Positions 1-8,693 of a stretch of DNA of 64,000 nucleotides are shown here, one piece after another. The translations under genes were made by a program, and so were the position numbers. Source of the DNA: DATFWC01 sp963777755 (lineage in GTDB: Bacteria; Pseudomonadota; Alphaproteobacteria; Rhizobiales; Xanthobacteraceae); NCBI GenBank assembly GCA_963777755.1, contig CAVZSC010000035.1, positions 186,001-250,000 on the forward strand, in the 5' to 3' direction. How positions within the stretch are numbered: position 1 is the stretch's first letter; every line of letters starts with the position of its first letter. The notes beneath the pieces were generated by a model that saw only the letters and a program-made list of their open reading frames with translations, did not search any database and was not told the DNA's origin.

Positions 1-87
1 CTCCTCGCACGCGTCGTGCACGCGCTGGAGCACGGAGAAATCCCAGTCTGCGCCCTGGTACAGACGCGAATGCGCGGTCGCGGTCAT
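1..87 (-). CDS. spoVR: SpoVR family protein, 5' end only
   Basis: The first 29 codons of a SpoVR/YcgB homologue run off the left edge. The visible N-terminus contains the GADWDF stretch followed by a helix ending DACEE, which resembles the start of alphaproteobacterial SpoVR proteins. The ATG overlaps the stop codon of the upstream yeaH gene as ATGA, so the two are translationally coupled. SpoVR/YcgB proteins are cytoplasmic, have no settled biochemical role and are conserved with PrkA and YeaH in stationary-phase and stress responses. The identification rests on the short N-terminus plus the invariant gene order. Confidence 0.8.
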   Translation of the reverse strand, partial: MTATAHSRLYQGADWDFSVLQRVHDACEE

Positions 88-1355
88 GGAGTGGCTTTCT
101 CCGGTCCGCGGCGACGCTGGAACAGCTCGTGGAACACCGGAAAAATCTCGCTGCGGTTGCTCACCTTGCGCATGGAGAGCGGCGCCCCGGCGGCGCGCAG
201 GCGCTCGTACAGGGTCCACAGCGGCGAATCCGGCATCGCACCGGATTGCCCGGACTCGCCGACCTCGAGATAGGCGAAATACTGGCTGACCGGCAGGATC
301 GCGTGCTCGAGCAGCCGTCCGGTCGTTTCCCCGTCGGCATGGGAGTTGTCGCCGTCCGAGGCCTGCGCCGCATAGATGTTCCAGTCGGCCGGCCGATAGC
401 GCGCGCGGACGATGTCGCGCATCACCTCGAGCGCGCTCGACACCAGCGTGCCGCCCGACGCCGGGCTGCGGAAGAACGTCTCCTCGTCGACCTCCTCGGC
501 GCGGTCGGTATGGCGGATGAACACGATCTCGACGTGGCGATAGCGCCGCGTCAGGAACACGTAGAGCAGCATGTAGAAGCGCTTGGCGAGATCCTTCATG
601 TGCTCCGACATGGAGCCGGATACGTCCATCAGGCAGAACATCACCGCCTGGGCCACCGGCTTCGGCTCGCTCTCGAAGCGGCGATAGCGGATGTCGACCG
701 GATCGATATAGGGGATGCGCCGGATCCTCGCCTTGAGCACGTCGATCTCCGCCGTCAACGCTGCGCGGCGCTCGTCGTCGCACTCGTCGAGCTCGGCTTC
801 GAGCGCCGCGATCGTCTCCGGCCGCGGTCGCCGCAACGCAATCCGCCGCGCCATGGCGAGCCGCATGGTGCGCCCGACCGAGATATTCGCGGGCGAGCCG
901 GACACCGAGTAGCCGGCTCGCCGAATGGCCTCATGCTCGGCCTCGGCGAGCCGCCGCTTGGCGAGGTCGGGCAACTCGAGATCGTCGAGGAACACGTCGA
1001 GGAATTCCTCGCGCGTCAGGACGAAGCGGAACGCGTCCTCGCCCTCCCCCTCGCCGGCCTGCCGCGGCCTGCCGCCGGCCTCGCGCGAGCGGGGGATCAT
1101 GTCGCCTTCGACGAATTTCTTGTTGCCGGGCAGCACCTGATTGCCGAGGCCGCCGCCGCCGCGATGCAACGACGGTTCGCCCAGCCCGTCGAGCGGAATG
1201 CTGACTTCTCCGCCCTCCATGACGTCGCGGATGTCGCGGCTCTGCGAGGAATGCTTCACCGCGCGCTGCACCAGCGCCTTGGCGCGGCGCAGGAAGCGCT
1301 GCCGGTTCTCGAGACTCTTGCTCCCCGGGTTCAGACGCCGATCGACGATGTGCAT
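84..1355 (-). CDS. yeaH: YeaH/YhbH family protein (DUF444), von Willebrand-like
   Basis: A 423-residue protein, close to the ~427 residues of E. coli YeaH. The N-terminus starts MHIVDRRLNPG and a Gly-rich segment lies near residues 65-110. A von Willebrand A-like fold begins around residue 236, with the metal-site motif DVSGSMS at 244-250. I chose the ATG at 1355 because it gives the family N-terminus; the reading frame extends further upstream but there overlaps prkA. It lies 20 bp after prkA and overlaps spoVR by 4 bp. In enterobacteria YeaH acts with the kinase YeaG (PrkA) in nitrogen-starvation and stationary-phase stress; its molecular role is unknown. Confidence 0.93.
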   Translation of the reverse strand: MHIVDRRLNPGSKSLENRQRFLRRAKALVQRAVKHSSQSRDIRDVMEGGEVSIPLDGLGEPSLHRGGGGLGNQVLPGNKKFVEGDMIPRSREAGGRPRQAGEGEGEDAFRFVLTREEFLDVFLDDLELPDLAKRRLAEAEHEAIRRAGYSVSGSPANISVGRTMRLAMARRIALRRPRPETIAALEAELDECDDERRAALTAEIDVLKARIRRIPYIDPVDIRYRRFESEPKPVAQAVMFCLMDVSGSMSEHMKDLAKRFYMLLYVFLTRRYRHVEIVFIRHTDRAEEVDEETFFRSPASGGTLVSSALEVMRDIVRARYRPADWNIYAAQASDGDNSHADGETTGRLLEHAILPVSQYFAYLEVGESGQSGAMPDSPLWTLYERLRAAGAPLSMRKVSNRSEIFPVFHELFQRRRGPEKATP

Positions 1356-1375
1356 GGCCGTTTTCGCGAGCCGGC

Positions 1376-3319
1376 TCAGCCGGCCTGCTTCACCCGCATA
1401 TACCATTCGACCAGGCGGCGGACCTGCCGCTCGGTATAGCCGCGGGCCACCATGCGCCGGACGAACTCTCCATGTTTCTTTTCGCTCTCCCCGTCCTTCT
1501 TCGAGCCGAAGGAAATGACCGGCAGCAGGTCCTCGACCTGGGAGAACATCCGCTTCTCGATCACCTCGCGGATCTTCTCGTAGCTGGTCCAGGACGGGTT
1601 TTTGCCGCTGTTGTGCGCCCGCGACCGCAGCGAGAACTTGACGATCTCGTTGCGGAAGTCCTTCGGATTGGCGATGCCCGCCGGCTTCTCGATCTTCGTG
1701 AGCTCCTGATTGAGCAGCTCGCGGTCGAGCAGCTGGCCGGTGTCCGGATCCTTGAAGTCCTGGTCTTCGATCCACGCGTCGGCATAGTCGACGTAGCGGT
1801 CGAACAGGTTCTGCCCGTAGTCCGCGTAGGATTCCAGGTAGGCCTTCTGGATCTCGTGGCCGATGAACTCCGCGTAGCGCGGGACGAGCTCGGCCTTGAT
1901 GAACTCGAGATAGCGTTTCTCGGTCTCGTCGGCCAGCTGCTCGCGGCGAATGGCCTGCTCGAGCACGTACATGAGGTGGACCGGGTCAGCGCCGACCTCC
2001 GCGGTGTCATGGTTGAACGTGGCCGCGAGCACCTTGAACGCGAAGCGCGTCGAGGCGCCGTCCATGCCCTCGTCAACCCCGGCGGCGTCCTTGTATTCCT
2101 GGACGCTGCGCGCCTTGGGGTCGGATTCCTTCAGGCTTTCGCCGTCGTAGACCCGCATCTTGGCGAACTGGGTCGAGTTCTCGTGCTTGCGCAGACGCGA
2201 CAGCACGGTGAAGCGGGCGAGCGTCTCGAGCGTCGCCGGAGCACACGGCGCCTTGGAAAGCTCGGAGCCCTGGATGAGCTTCTCGTAGATCTTCTGCTCC
2301 TCGGTCACCCGCAGGCAGTAGGGCACCTTGATGACGCAGATGCGGTCGATGAATGCCTCGTTGTTCTTGTTCGCCTTGAAGCTCTGCCATTCGGCTTCGT
2401 TGGAGTGCGCCAGGACGACGCCGGAGAACGGAATGGCGCCGATGTTCTCCGTCCCGATGTAGTTCATCTCCTGGGTCGCCGTCAGCAACGGGTGCAGCAT
2501 CTTGATCGGCGCCTTGAACATCTCGACGAATTCGAGAATGCCCTGGTTGGCGCGGTTGAGGCCGCCCGAATAGCTGTAGGCATCGGGATCGTTCTGCGCG
2601 AACGTCTCGAGCTTGCGGATGTCGACCTTGCCGACCAGCGAGGAGATGTCCTGATTGTTCTCGTCGCCGGGCTCGGTCTTGGCGACGGCGATCTGCCGCA
2701 GGCGCGACGGCTGAATCTTGGCGACGCGGAAGCGCGAGATGTCGCCGCCGAACGCCTCGAGCCGCTTGAGGCACCAGGGACTCATCAGTCCGTTCAGGCG
2801 CCGGCGCGGGATGCCATATCGCTCCTCGAGCATCGGTCCCATCGTATCGGGATCGAACAGGCCGAGCGGGCTCTCGAACACCGGGCTCAGCTCATCGCCC
2901 GCCTTCAAGACGTAGATCGGGTGGACTTCCATCAGCGATTTGAGCCGCTCCGCCAGCGACGACTTGCCGCCGCCGACCGGCCCGAGCAGGTAGAGGATCT
3001 GCTTGCGCTCCTCCAGCCCCTGCGCGGCGTGACGGAAGAACGACACGATGCGCTCGATCGTCTCTTCCATGCCGTAGAAGCCGACGAACGCCGGATAGGA
3101 CCGGATCGTGCGGTTCAAAAAAATTCGGCCAAGGCGAGGGTCCTTGGCCGTGTCGATCATCTGTGGCTCACCGATGGCGGCGAGAATCCGTTCGGTCGCG
3201 TTGGCGTATCGCATCGGATCGCCGCGACAGGCTTCCAGGTACTCGGCGATCGGCATGTCCGTTTCACGTCGCGCCTCGAACGAGCGGGCGAAGGCGTTGA
3301 ACAGCGAATCGTTGTACAT
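1376..3319 (-). CDS. prkA: PrkA serine protein kinase
   Basis: A full-length, 647-residue PrkA/YeaG homologue. An AAA+-like N-terminal domain carries the Walker A motif GPVGGGKS at residues 113-120, and the C-terminal third corresponds to the PrkA kinase region. The family forms cytoplasmic Ser/Thr kinases, with AAA-type activity reported for some members, that respond to starvation. The start ATG is preceded by AGAGGAG three bases upstream. It is the first gene of prkA-yeaH-spoVR, all on the minus strand. About 210 bp separate it from the gene on its 5' side, enough for its own promoter, but I could not pick one with confidence. Confidence 0.95.
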   Translation of the reverse strand: MYNDSLFNAFARSFEARRETDMPIAEYLEACRGDPMRYANATERILAAIGEPQMIDTAKDPRLGRIFLNRTIRSYPAFVGFYGMEETIERIVSFFRHAAQGLEERKQILYLLGPVGGGKSSLAERLKSLMEVHPIYVLKAGDELSPVFESPLGLFDPDTMGPMLEERYGIPRRRLNGLMSPWCLKRLEAFGGDISRFRVAKIQPSRLRQIAVAKTEPGDENNQDISSLVGKVDIRKLETFAQNDPDAYSYSGGLNRANQGILEFVEMFKAPIKMLHPLLTATQEMNYIGTENIGAIPFSGVVLAHSNEAEWQSFKANKNNEAFIDRICVIKVPYCLRVTEEQKIYEKLIQGSELSKAPCAPATLETLARFTVLSRLRKHENSTQFAKMRVYDGESLKESDPKARSVQEYKDAAGVDEGMDGASTRFAFKVLAATFNHDTAEVGADPVHLMYVLEQAIRREQLADETEKRYLEFIKAELVPRYAEFIGHEIQKAYLESYADYGQNLFDRYVDYADAWIEDQDFKDPDTGQLLDRELLNQELTKIEKPAGIANPKDFRNEIVKFSLRSRAHNSGKNPSWTSYEKIREVIEKRMFSQVEDLLPVISFGSKKDGESEKKHGEFVRRMVARGYTERQVRRLVEWYMRVKQAG

Positions 3320-3529
3320 GACTCCTCTTTATTGTTCCGTTGGCCCCGTTGCCGGGACGTTGGTCACCCCCAACACGCAGTCACGGCCCCCCGGCCGCGA
3401 ATCAATTGCAACATTTGTGCCGATTGGACACATATCGGTTCAATACGGCAATACAGGAAAACGGGGAATCCCCCGTTGATGTTCCTGCGTTGTAACGCAG
3501 CATTTGGCAAAAAGTATGCTCATCAGTTC

Positions 3530-4492
3530 TTAATTATTCTTCCCGATCGACTTCAGCAGCGGGTCGAGGCGCGCCATGTCGCGGCGGATATGCGCGTCGA
3601 AATCGCCAAGCCCGATGCCTTGCAGGCTGATTCCCTGCTGCTGCACCTTGGTCTGGAGCTCGCGGTCCTGGCCGGCCTCGAGGACCGCGTCATTCAGGGT
3701 CTGCAGCAAGGGTCGGGGCGTTTTCGCTGATGCCAGAAAGCCATACCAGGTGGCATTCCGGTAATCCACGTTCGCCGAGAGCGCGGTCGGTATGTGGACA
3801 GGCTCACGGATCGGCGCGTCGGCCGCCACCGCCAAGCCGAGCAGCCTGCCGTCCTGCAGTAGCGGCAATGTGAACGCGGCGGGCGCAAATGTCGCCTGGA
3901 TGCGTCCGCCGAGCAGGTCGGCGATGATGGTCGAGCTCACCGTATAGGGGACATGCACGAGATCGGTACCTGTCTGCAGCGCAAAGTACGCGCCGGCGAG
4001 GTGAGTTGCCGTGCCGATCCCGGCCGAGCCGTAGTTGATGCTGCCCGGCTTCTGTCTCGCGAGGTCGACGAATTCCTTCAGACTGCGCGCGCCGAGCGAG
4101 GGCGCAACCGTCACCACCGACGGCGCATCGCCGACCAGCGTGATGCCGGCGAAGTCGCCGACCGGATCGAACGGCAGGCTCTTGTTCAACGTGCCGAGAA
4201 TCGTGTGGCCGGAGTTGGCGAGCAGGATGGTGTACCCGTCCGCCGGCGCGGTGGCGACCGCCTGCGCCGCAATGAGGCCGCCTGCACCCGGACGATTGGC
4301 GACGATCACCTGCTGGCCGAGCCGCTTCGACAGGTTGTCGGCGAACAGTCGCGCCAGGATGTCGATCGTGGTTCCGGCCGTGAGCGGCACGACGATCGTG
4401 ATCACACGCGACGGATAGCGCTCCTGCGCGGACGCGCTCGCGGCCGCACACAGAGAAAGCGCCAGAGCGCCCAGCTTGAAGGCTTTCATCAT
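3530..4492 (-). CDS. Bug family tripartite tricarboxylate transporter receptor
   Basis: A 320-residue periplasmic solute-binding protein of the Bug/TctC family. It has a cleavable signal peptide (residues 1-22, ending ASASAQ), then the family start YPSRVITIVVPLTAG, the RPGAGG turn near residue 68 and the ADGYTILL segment. These proteins bind small carboxylates for TctAB-type transporters or act as extracellular sensors. No TctA or TctB membrane gene is in the window, so the ligand cannot be inferred. GGGGAGGA precedes the tandem ATGATG start. It is the last gene of a probable GntR-cyclase-Bug transcription unit, 67 bp after the cyclase gene, so its ligand may relate to that enzyme. Confidence 0.9.
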   Translation of the reverse strand: MMKAFKLGALALSLCAAASASAQERYPSRVITIVVPLTAGTTIDILARLFADNLSKRLGQQVIVANRPGAGGLIAAQAVATAPADGYTILLANSGHTILGTLNKSLPFDPVGDFAGITLVGDAPSVVTVAPSLGARSLKEFVDLARQKPGSINYGSAGIGTATHLAGAYFALQTGTDLVHVPYTVSSTIIADLLGGRIQATFAPAAFTLPLLQDGRLLGLAVAADAPIREPVHIPTALSANVDYRNATWYGFLASAKTPRPLLQTLNDAVLEAGQDRELQTKVQQQGISLQGIGLGDFDAHIRRDMARLDPLLKSIGKNN

Positions 4493-4559
4493 CGTCCTCC
4501 CCAGAGGCCTGAGCGCCGGGCGCAGGCACCTTCATTGGAAACGGCGAGCGGATTGCCGA

Positions 4560-5255
4560 TCAGACGATGGCGACAGCGCGCACGGGCGAAGCTTCCGCCC
4601 CGATGATGTTGAGCGGCAGCCCGATCAGCGTGAAACGCTCCTTGCCGATGCGGTCGAGATTCTTGAGATACGGCATGGTGATGATGCCGTGCTCGCTGAG
4701 CGTGCGCGAATTGTGGAAGACGCGCGGCGCGCCGGGCTCGTCATTGCCGTGATAGAAGTCGTAGCCGACGATCACCACGCCCTTCTCGATGCACCACTTG
4801 GTCGCCCCGATGGTGAGATGGGGCGACTGCTTCATCCATGTCTCCGAGCCGCCGTCGTAGCGGTTGTTGAGATCCGTGCGCAGCAGCAGGCGGTCGCCTT
4901 TGCCGACTCTGGCGCCGACCGCTTTCTCCAGGTCGGCTTCCGTGATCGCCTTGCCGGGCACCTTGTCGCGCAGATCTGCGAGAATCGCCGCGCCGATGAA
5001 CAGCTCGAGCGGCAGCTGGTGGATCTGCGTGCCGCCGCGCACGTTGTGCTCGGGCGCATCGACGTGGCTGCCGGCGTGCAGCCGCATGTGCACGCCGCGC
5101 ACGATCTGCCCGGCGCCGCCCGGCGCGTCGTGCTCCTTGAGCACCTCCATGGCGAACTGCAGGTCCCTGGTGAAGCCTGCAGGCGTGCGCATGCCGAAAT
5201 TCTTCGCATCGAGCTCGAGGCTGATGTCGACGATGGTACCGAGCGGAATGGACAT
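4560..5255 (-). CDS. Cyclase family protein (kynurenine formamidase-like)
   Basis: A 231-residue cytoplasmic metal-dependent hydrolase of the Cyclase/KynB family. The metal-binding signature HAGSHVDAPEH lies at residues 60-70, matching HxGTHxDxPxH with Ser for Thr. Family members hydrolyse N-formylkynurenine, isatin or related amides and lactones; this one cannot be assigned to a single substrate. The ATG at 5255 has AAAGGAG at a good distance, and the frame upstream of it lies inside the regulator gene. It sits 44 bp after a GntR regulator and 67 bp before a Bug protein, suggesting uptake and ring opening of one compound controlled by that regulator. Confidence 0.88.
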   Translation of the reverse strand: MSIPLGTIVDISLELDAKNFGMRTPAGFTRDLQFAMEVLKEHDAPGGAGQIVRGVHMRLHAGSHVDAPEHNVRGGTQIHQLPLELFIGAAILADLRDKVPGKAITEADLEKAVGARVGKGDRLLLRTDLNNRYDGGSETWMKQSPHLTIGATKWCIEKGVVIVGYDFYHGNDEPGAPRVFHNSRTLSEHGIITMPYLKNLDRIGKERFTLIGLPLNIIGAEASPVRAVAIV

Positions 5256-5299
5256 GAGGCTCCTTTGCTTTGCTGGGCAGAAACGGCGACGTGCGCCGG

Positions 5300-6070
5300 C
5301 TATGTGCGGCTGCGTGGGGCGCTCACGCCGTTGCCCGACCTGATCTCCGCGCGCAGGCGGGCGATGATCCCGGCTGCCTCCTGCTCGCTGTCCAGCTCGC
5401 CGCACAGGATGACGCGCGTCGTCTCGGTGAAATGCGCGACCGTGTGCGCGATCGCCGCGTCCGCGTCGCGCGCCAGCGCCGCTTCCATGATCGCCTGGTG
5501 CTCGCGATCGAAGTCGCGGCCGCCCAGCCCGTGGCGGACCGACAGCCGGCGATAGCGGTCGCTCAGGTCGAACAGCTGGGCGCGGAACGCCATCATCTGC
5601 GGCGATCGGCAGGCGGCGACCAGGCAATCGTGGAACACCCGGTTCTCGCGGAACCATTCATCGCTCAGGCTCATCTCGTCGCTCTTGCGACAGCCTTTCA
5701 GCCGATGCGCGGCGGCGAGGATGTCGGCTTCCCACGCGCGGTCGCCCGCCGCGATGGCTGCGCGCAGCGCCGTGCTTTCGATCCATGCGCGCGTCCGGGT
5801 GATGTCGAGCAGGTTCTCGATCGACACCGGAGCGACCCGGAAGCCGCGCTGGCCTTCGGCCCGCACGAGGTCGAGCGAGCTCAGCCGGGACAGCGCCTCG
5901 CGCAACGGCGTTGCACCCAAGCCATAGGCCTCACGCAGCTCCTCGATCCGCATCTTGCGGCCCGGCTGAAGTTTCGCGCCCAGGATGTCGCGGTGGAGAC
6001 GGTTGAACGCCTGCTCGGCAAGCGTAGTCGCCACGCTGCTGCCCGAAGCACTCGCGCCGAATTTCAACAT
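5300..6070 (-). CDS. GntR family regulator, FCD (FadR) subfamily
   Basis: A 256-residue transcription factor. A winged helix-turn-helix occupies residues ~15-85 (motif GATPLREALSRL), and an all-helical FCD ligand domain ~90-235 contains the acidic and His positions typical of metal/carboxylate-binding FCD proteins (RENRVFHD, FDREHQ). It probably represses the downstream cyclase and Bug genes until a carboxylate effector binds. The ATG at 6070 has no Shine-Dalgarno sequence and lies inside a perfect 18-bp palindrome; a TTGACA box and a TATAAT box upstream would place the transcript start at or next to this ATG, so a leaderless message is possible. A later start would remove little of the DNA-binding domain. 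Confidence 0.9.
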   Translation of the reverse strand: MLKFGASASGSSVATTLAEQAFNRLHRDILGAKLQPGRKMRIEELREAYGLGATPLREALSRLSSLDLVRAEGQRGFRVAPVSIENLLDITRTRAWIESTALRAAIAAGDRAWEADILAAAHRLKGCRKSDEMSLSDEWFRENRVFHDCLVAACRSPQMMAFRAQLFDLSDRYRRLSVRHGLGGRDFDREHQAIMEAALARDADAAIAHTVAHFTETTRVILCGELDSEQEAAGIIARLRAEIRSGNGVSAPRSRT

Positions 6071-6109
6071 ATAATATATTATATGCTAGAATATCGATAT
6101 TTCTGTCAA
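6068..6109 (-). promoter_or_regulatory. Autoregulatory promoter/operator of the GntR gene
   Basis: Read on the minus strand, TTGACA (6104-6109) is followed by 20 nt and TATAAT (6078-6083). The spacer is longer than the usual 17 nt. A perfect 18-bp AT-only-core palindrome covers 6068-6085, including the -10 box and the start codon, and a second perfect 12-bp palindrome covers 6090-6101 in the spacer. The centres are 19 bp apart, about two helical turns. Such AT-rich symmetry in GC-rich surroundings directly at a GntR gene is what an autorepressor operator looks like. Binding is inferred. Confidence 0.6.
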
Positions 6110-6270
6110 GCGTGATTACCAACCCAGCGCCTCACACAAGTCGCAGATCTCGGCAATTCTGCCCAATTGCTGTGCAGGAAGGCAGCATTGCCTGCCCTGA
6201 GATCACCGCTTTTGCTTGGCGCAGGCCTTGCAACTAGGTTGGCCAGACATGTCGGCAGCCGGGAGGGGAG

Positions 6271-7689
6271 ATGGCGGTCGCCTTTGACGAGATGACGGGG
6301 CTCGAAGGGGGGATCCGGCCCGCCTATTCGGCCCTATCCGCATGGCTGCATGAAGTCCCCCCTGAGCTGCTCGAGCGACGGCGGCGCGAGGCGGAGCTCC
6401 TGTTCCGGCGCATCGGCATCACCTTCGCGGTCTATGGAGAAGCGGACGCCCAGGAGCGGCTGATCCCGTTCGACGTCATTCCGCGCGTGCTCGCCGCGGC
6501 CGAATGGGCGCGGCTCGAAAGTGGGCTGACCCAAAGGGTCAAGGCGATCAACCTCTACATCAACGACATCTATGGCAACCGCGACATCCTGCGCGCCGGG
6601 GTGGTGCCGGAGGAGCTCGTATTCCAGAACCCGGTGTTCCGGCCGGAGATGAACGGCCAGAAGGTGCCGCACGACATTTACGTGCACATCGCCGGCATCG
6701 ACGTGGTGCGCGTCGAGCCGGACACCTTCTACGTGCTGGAGGACAACACGCGCACGCCGTCCGGCGTCTCGTACATGCTGGAGAACCGGGAGATCATGCT
6801 GCGGCTGTTTCCCGACCTGTTCGCGCGCCACCGCGTCGCGCCGGTCGAGAATTACCCGGATGAATTGCTGGCGACGCTGAAATCCGTCGCCCCCGCCACC
6901 GCTGCGGCGGACCCGACGGCCGTGCTGCTCACCCCCGGCGTCTACAACTCGGCCTACTACGAGCACTCCTTCCTCGCCGACAAGCTCGGCGTCGAGCTGG
7001 TCGAGGGTCGCGACCTCCTGGTGAAGGGCGAGATCGTCTACATGCGCACGACCGAAGGATTGAAGCGGGTGGACGTGATCTACCGGCGCATCGACGACGA
7101 CTTCCTCGATCCCCTCGCCTTCCGGCCGGACTCGATCCTCGGCGTGCCCGGCCTCGTCTCGGCCTACCGGGCCGGCAATGTCACGCTCGCCAACGCCGTC
7201 GGCACCGGGGTCGCCGACGACAAGGCGGTGTACAGCTACATGCCGGATATCGTGCGATTTTATCTGAGCGAGGAGCCGATCCTCAAGAACGTCACCACGT
7301 GGCGCTGCCGCGAAGCGGAAGGGCTCGCCTATACGCTCGACCACCTGGAGGAGCTGGTGGTCAAGGAGGTGCACGGCTCGGGCGGCTACGGCATGCTGAT
7401 CGGGCCGAAGGCGGACAAGACGACGATCGCGGCGTTTCGCGACAAGCTCAAGGCCGATCCGAAGAACTTCATCGCCCAGCCCACGCTGGCGCTGTCGACC
7501 GTGCCGACCTGCGTCGCCGCGGGAATAGCCCCACGCCATGTGGACCTGCGCCCGTTCGTGCTGACCGGGCGCGATCGCACGCGCATCGTGCCGGGCGGCC
7601 TTACCCGGGTGGCGCTGCAGGAAGGCTCGCTGGTGGTCAACTCCAGCCAGGGCGGCGGCACGAAGGATACGTGGGTGCTGGATCGATGA
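6271..7689 (+). CDS. Circularly permuted ATP-grasp type 2 protein
   Basis: A 472-residue protein of the circularly permuted ATP-grasp family (DUF404/DUF407). Recognisable blocks are the early R-I-N-L-Y-x-N-D-I-Y-G region near residues 90-115, the VLEDNTRTPSGVSY block near 155-168, the VVKEVHGSGGYGM loop near 365-377, and the C-terminal SSQGGGTKDTWV end. ATP-grasp enzymes join a carboxylate to an amine using ATP; this family is predicted to make an unknown peptide or amide conjugate. It is the first gene of a four-gene plus-strand locus with alpha-E, transglutaminase and Anbu peptidase genes, and is followed after 10 bp by alpha-E. Confidence 0.92.
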   Translation: MAVAFDEMTGLEGGIRPAYSALSAWLHEVPPELLERRRREAELLFRRIGITFAVYGEADAQERLIPFDVIPRVLAAAEWARLESGLTQRVKAINLYINDIYGNRDILRAGVVPEELVFQNPVFRPEMNGQKVPHDIYVHIAGIDVVRVEPDTFYVLEDNTRTPSGVSYMLENREIMLRLFPDLFARHRVAPVENYPDELLATLKSVAPATAAADPTAVLLTPGVYNSAYYEHSFLADKLGVELVEGRDLLVKGEIVYMRTTEGLKRVDVIYRRIDDDFLDPLAFRPDSILGVPGLVSAYRAGNVTLANAVGTGVADDKAVYSYMPDIVRFYLSEEPILKNVTTWRCREAEGLAYTLDHLEELVVKEVHGSGGYGMLIGPKADKTTIAAFRDKLKADPKNFIAQPTLALSTVPTCVAAGIAPRHVDLRPFVLTGRDRTRIVPGGLTRVALQEGSLVVNSSQGGGTKDTWVLDR

Positions 7690-7699
7690 GCAAGGTCTG

Positions 7700-8641
7700 A
7701 TGCTCTCCCGCACCGCCGACAGCATCTACTGGCTGGCGCGCTACGTGGAGCGCGCCGAGTACCTCGCCCGCATCCTCGAGGCGACGCAGCGGCTCACCGC
7801 ATTGCCGCTCGCCTATACGGGCTCGAGCAACGAATGGGAGTCGGCGGTGGCGACGGCCGGCTGCACGAGCCCCTTCTACCAGGCCTATGCGGAAGCGGGC
7901 GAGGAGACCGTCACCGAGTTCCTCGCCTTTTCCGCCGCCAATCCGTCCTCGATCCGCAGCTGCTTCGAGACCGCGCGGGCGAATGCGCGCGCCGTGCGCA
8001 CCGCGCTCACCGTCGAGATGTGGGACGCGATCAACGGCGCCTGGCTCGACCTCAAACGGTTCGGCGCCGGCCCGTTCACGCGCGACGAGCTCGCCCAGTT
8101 CCTGCGCTTCGTGCAGGAGGCCTCGCTGCGCTTCGACGGCTCGGCCTACCGCACCATGCTGCGCAACGACGCCTACTGGTTTTCCCGCCTGGGCATGTTC
8201 ATCGAGCGCGCCGACAACACTGCGCGCATCCTCGACGTGAAGTACCACCTGCTGCTGCCGGACCAGCAGCACGTCGGCGGCCCGCTCGATTATTTCCAGT
8301 GGGCCGCGATCCTGCGTTCGGTCCAGGCGCTCACCTCCTATGCCTGGGTCTATCGGGAGAGCCTCAAGCCCTGGCTGGTCGCCGACCTGCTGATCCTCAA
8401 CGACCAGATGCCGCGCTCGCTCGCCAGCTGCTACGAGAACCTGGTCCGTCACCTCGACCTGATCGCGCGCGCCTACGGCCGTCAGGGGCCGGCCCAGCGG
8501 CTCGCCCGCGCCATCCGTACGCGCATCGAAAACAGCCGCATGGACGAGATCTTCCAGACCGGCCTGCATGAGTTCATCGGCGAGTTCATCGCCGACAACA
8601 ACCGGCTCGGGGCGGCCATCACCGATCAGTATCTTGTGTGA
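7700..8641 (+). CDS. Alpha-E domain-containing protein (DUF403)
   Basis: A 313-residue, mainly helical alpha-E protein beginning MLSRTADSIYWLARYVERAE, the family hallmark with the Y-W-x-x-R-Y-x-E-R pattern. The family has no demonstrated activity; it is nearly always coded next to the circularly permuted ATP-grasp protein, which suggests a complex or consecutive steps in the same modification. The start is 10 bp downstream of the ATP-grasp stop. The stop at 8641 lies 52 bp before the transglutaminase start. Confidence 0.93.
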   Translation: MLSRTADSIYWLARYVERAEYLARILEATQRLTALPLAYTGSSNEWESAVATAGCTSPFYQAYAEAGEETVTEFLAFSAANPSSIRSCFETARANARAVRTALTVEMWDAINGAWLDLKRFGAGPFTRDELAQFLRFVQEASLRFDGSAYRTMLRNDAYWFSRLGMFIERADNTARILDVKYHLLLPDQQHVGGPLDYFQWAAILRSVQALTSYAWVYRESLKPWLVADLLILNDQMPRSLASCYENLVRHLDLIARAYGRQGPAQRLARAIRTRIENSRMDEIFQTGLHEFIGEFIADNNRLGAAITDQYLV

Positions 8642-8693
8642 GGTCGCGCCACGTCTGTCGCCCACGCGGCAAAAACGCGCTAGACACTCCCAC

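Noticed and set aside
1472..3730. Very long (752-codon) plus-strand frame across prkA
   Set aside because: It is the antisense shadow of prkA in GC-rich DNA; the minus-strand protein matches the PrkA family over its full length.
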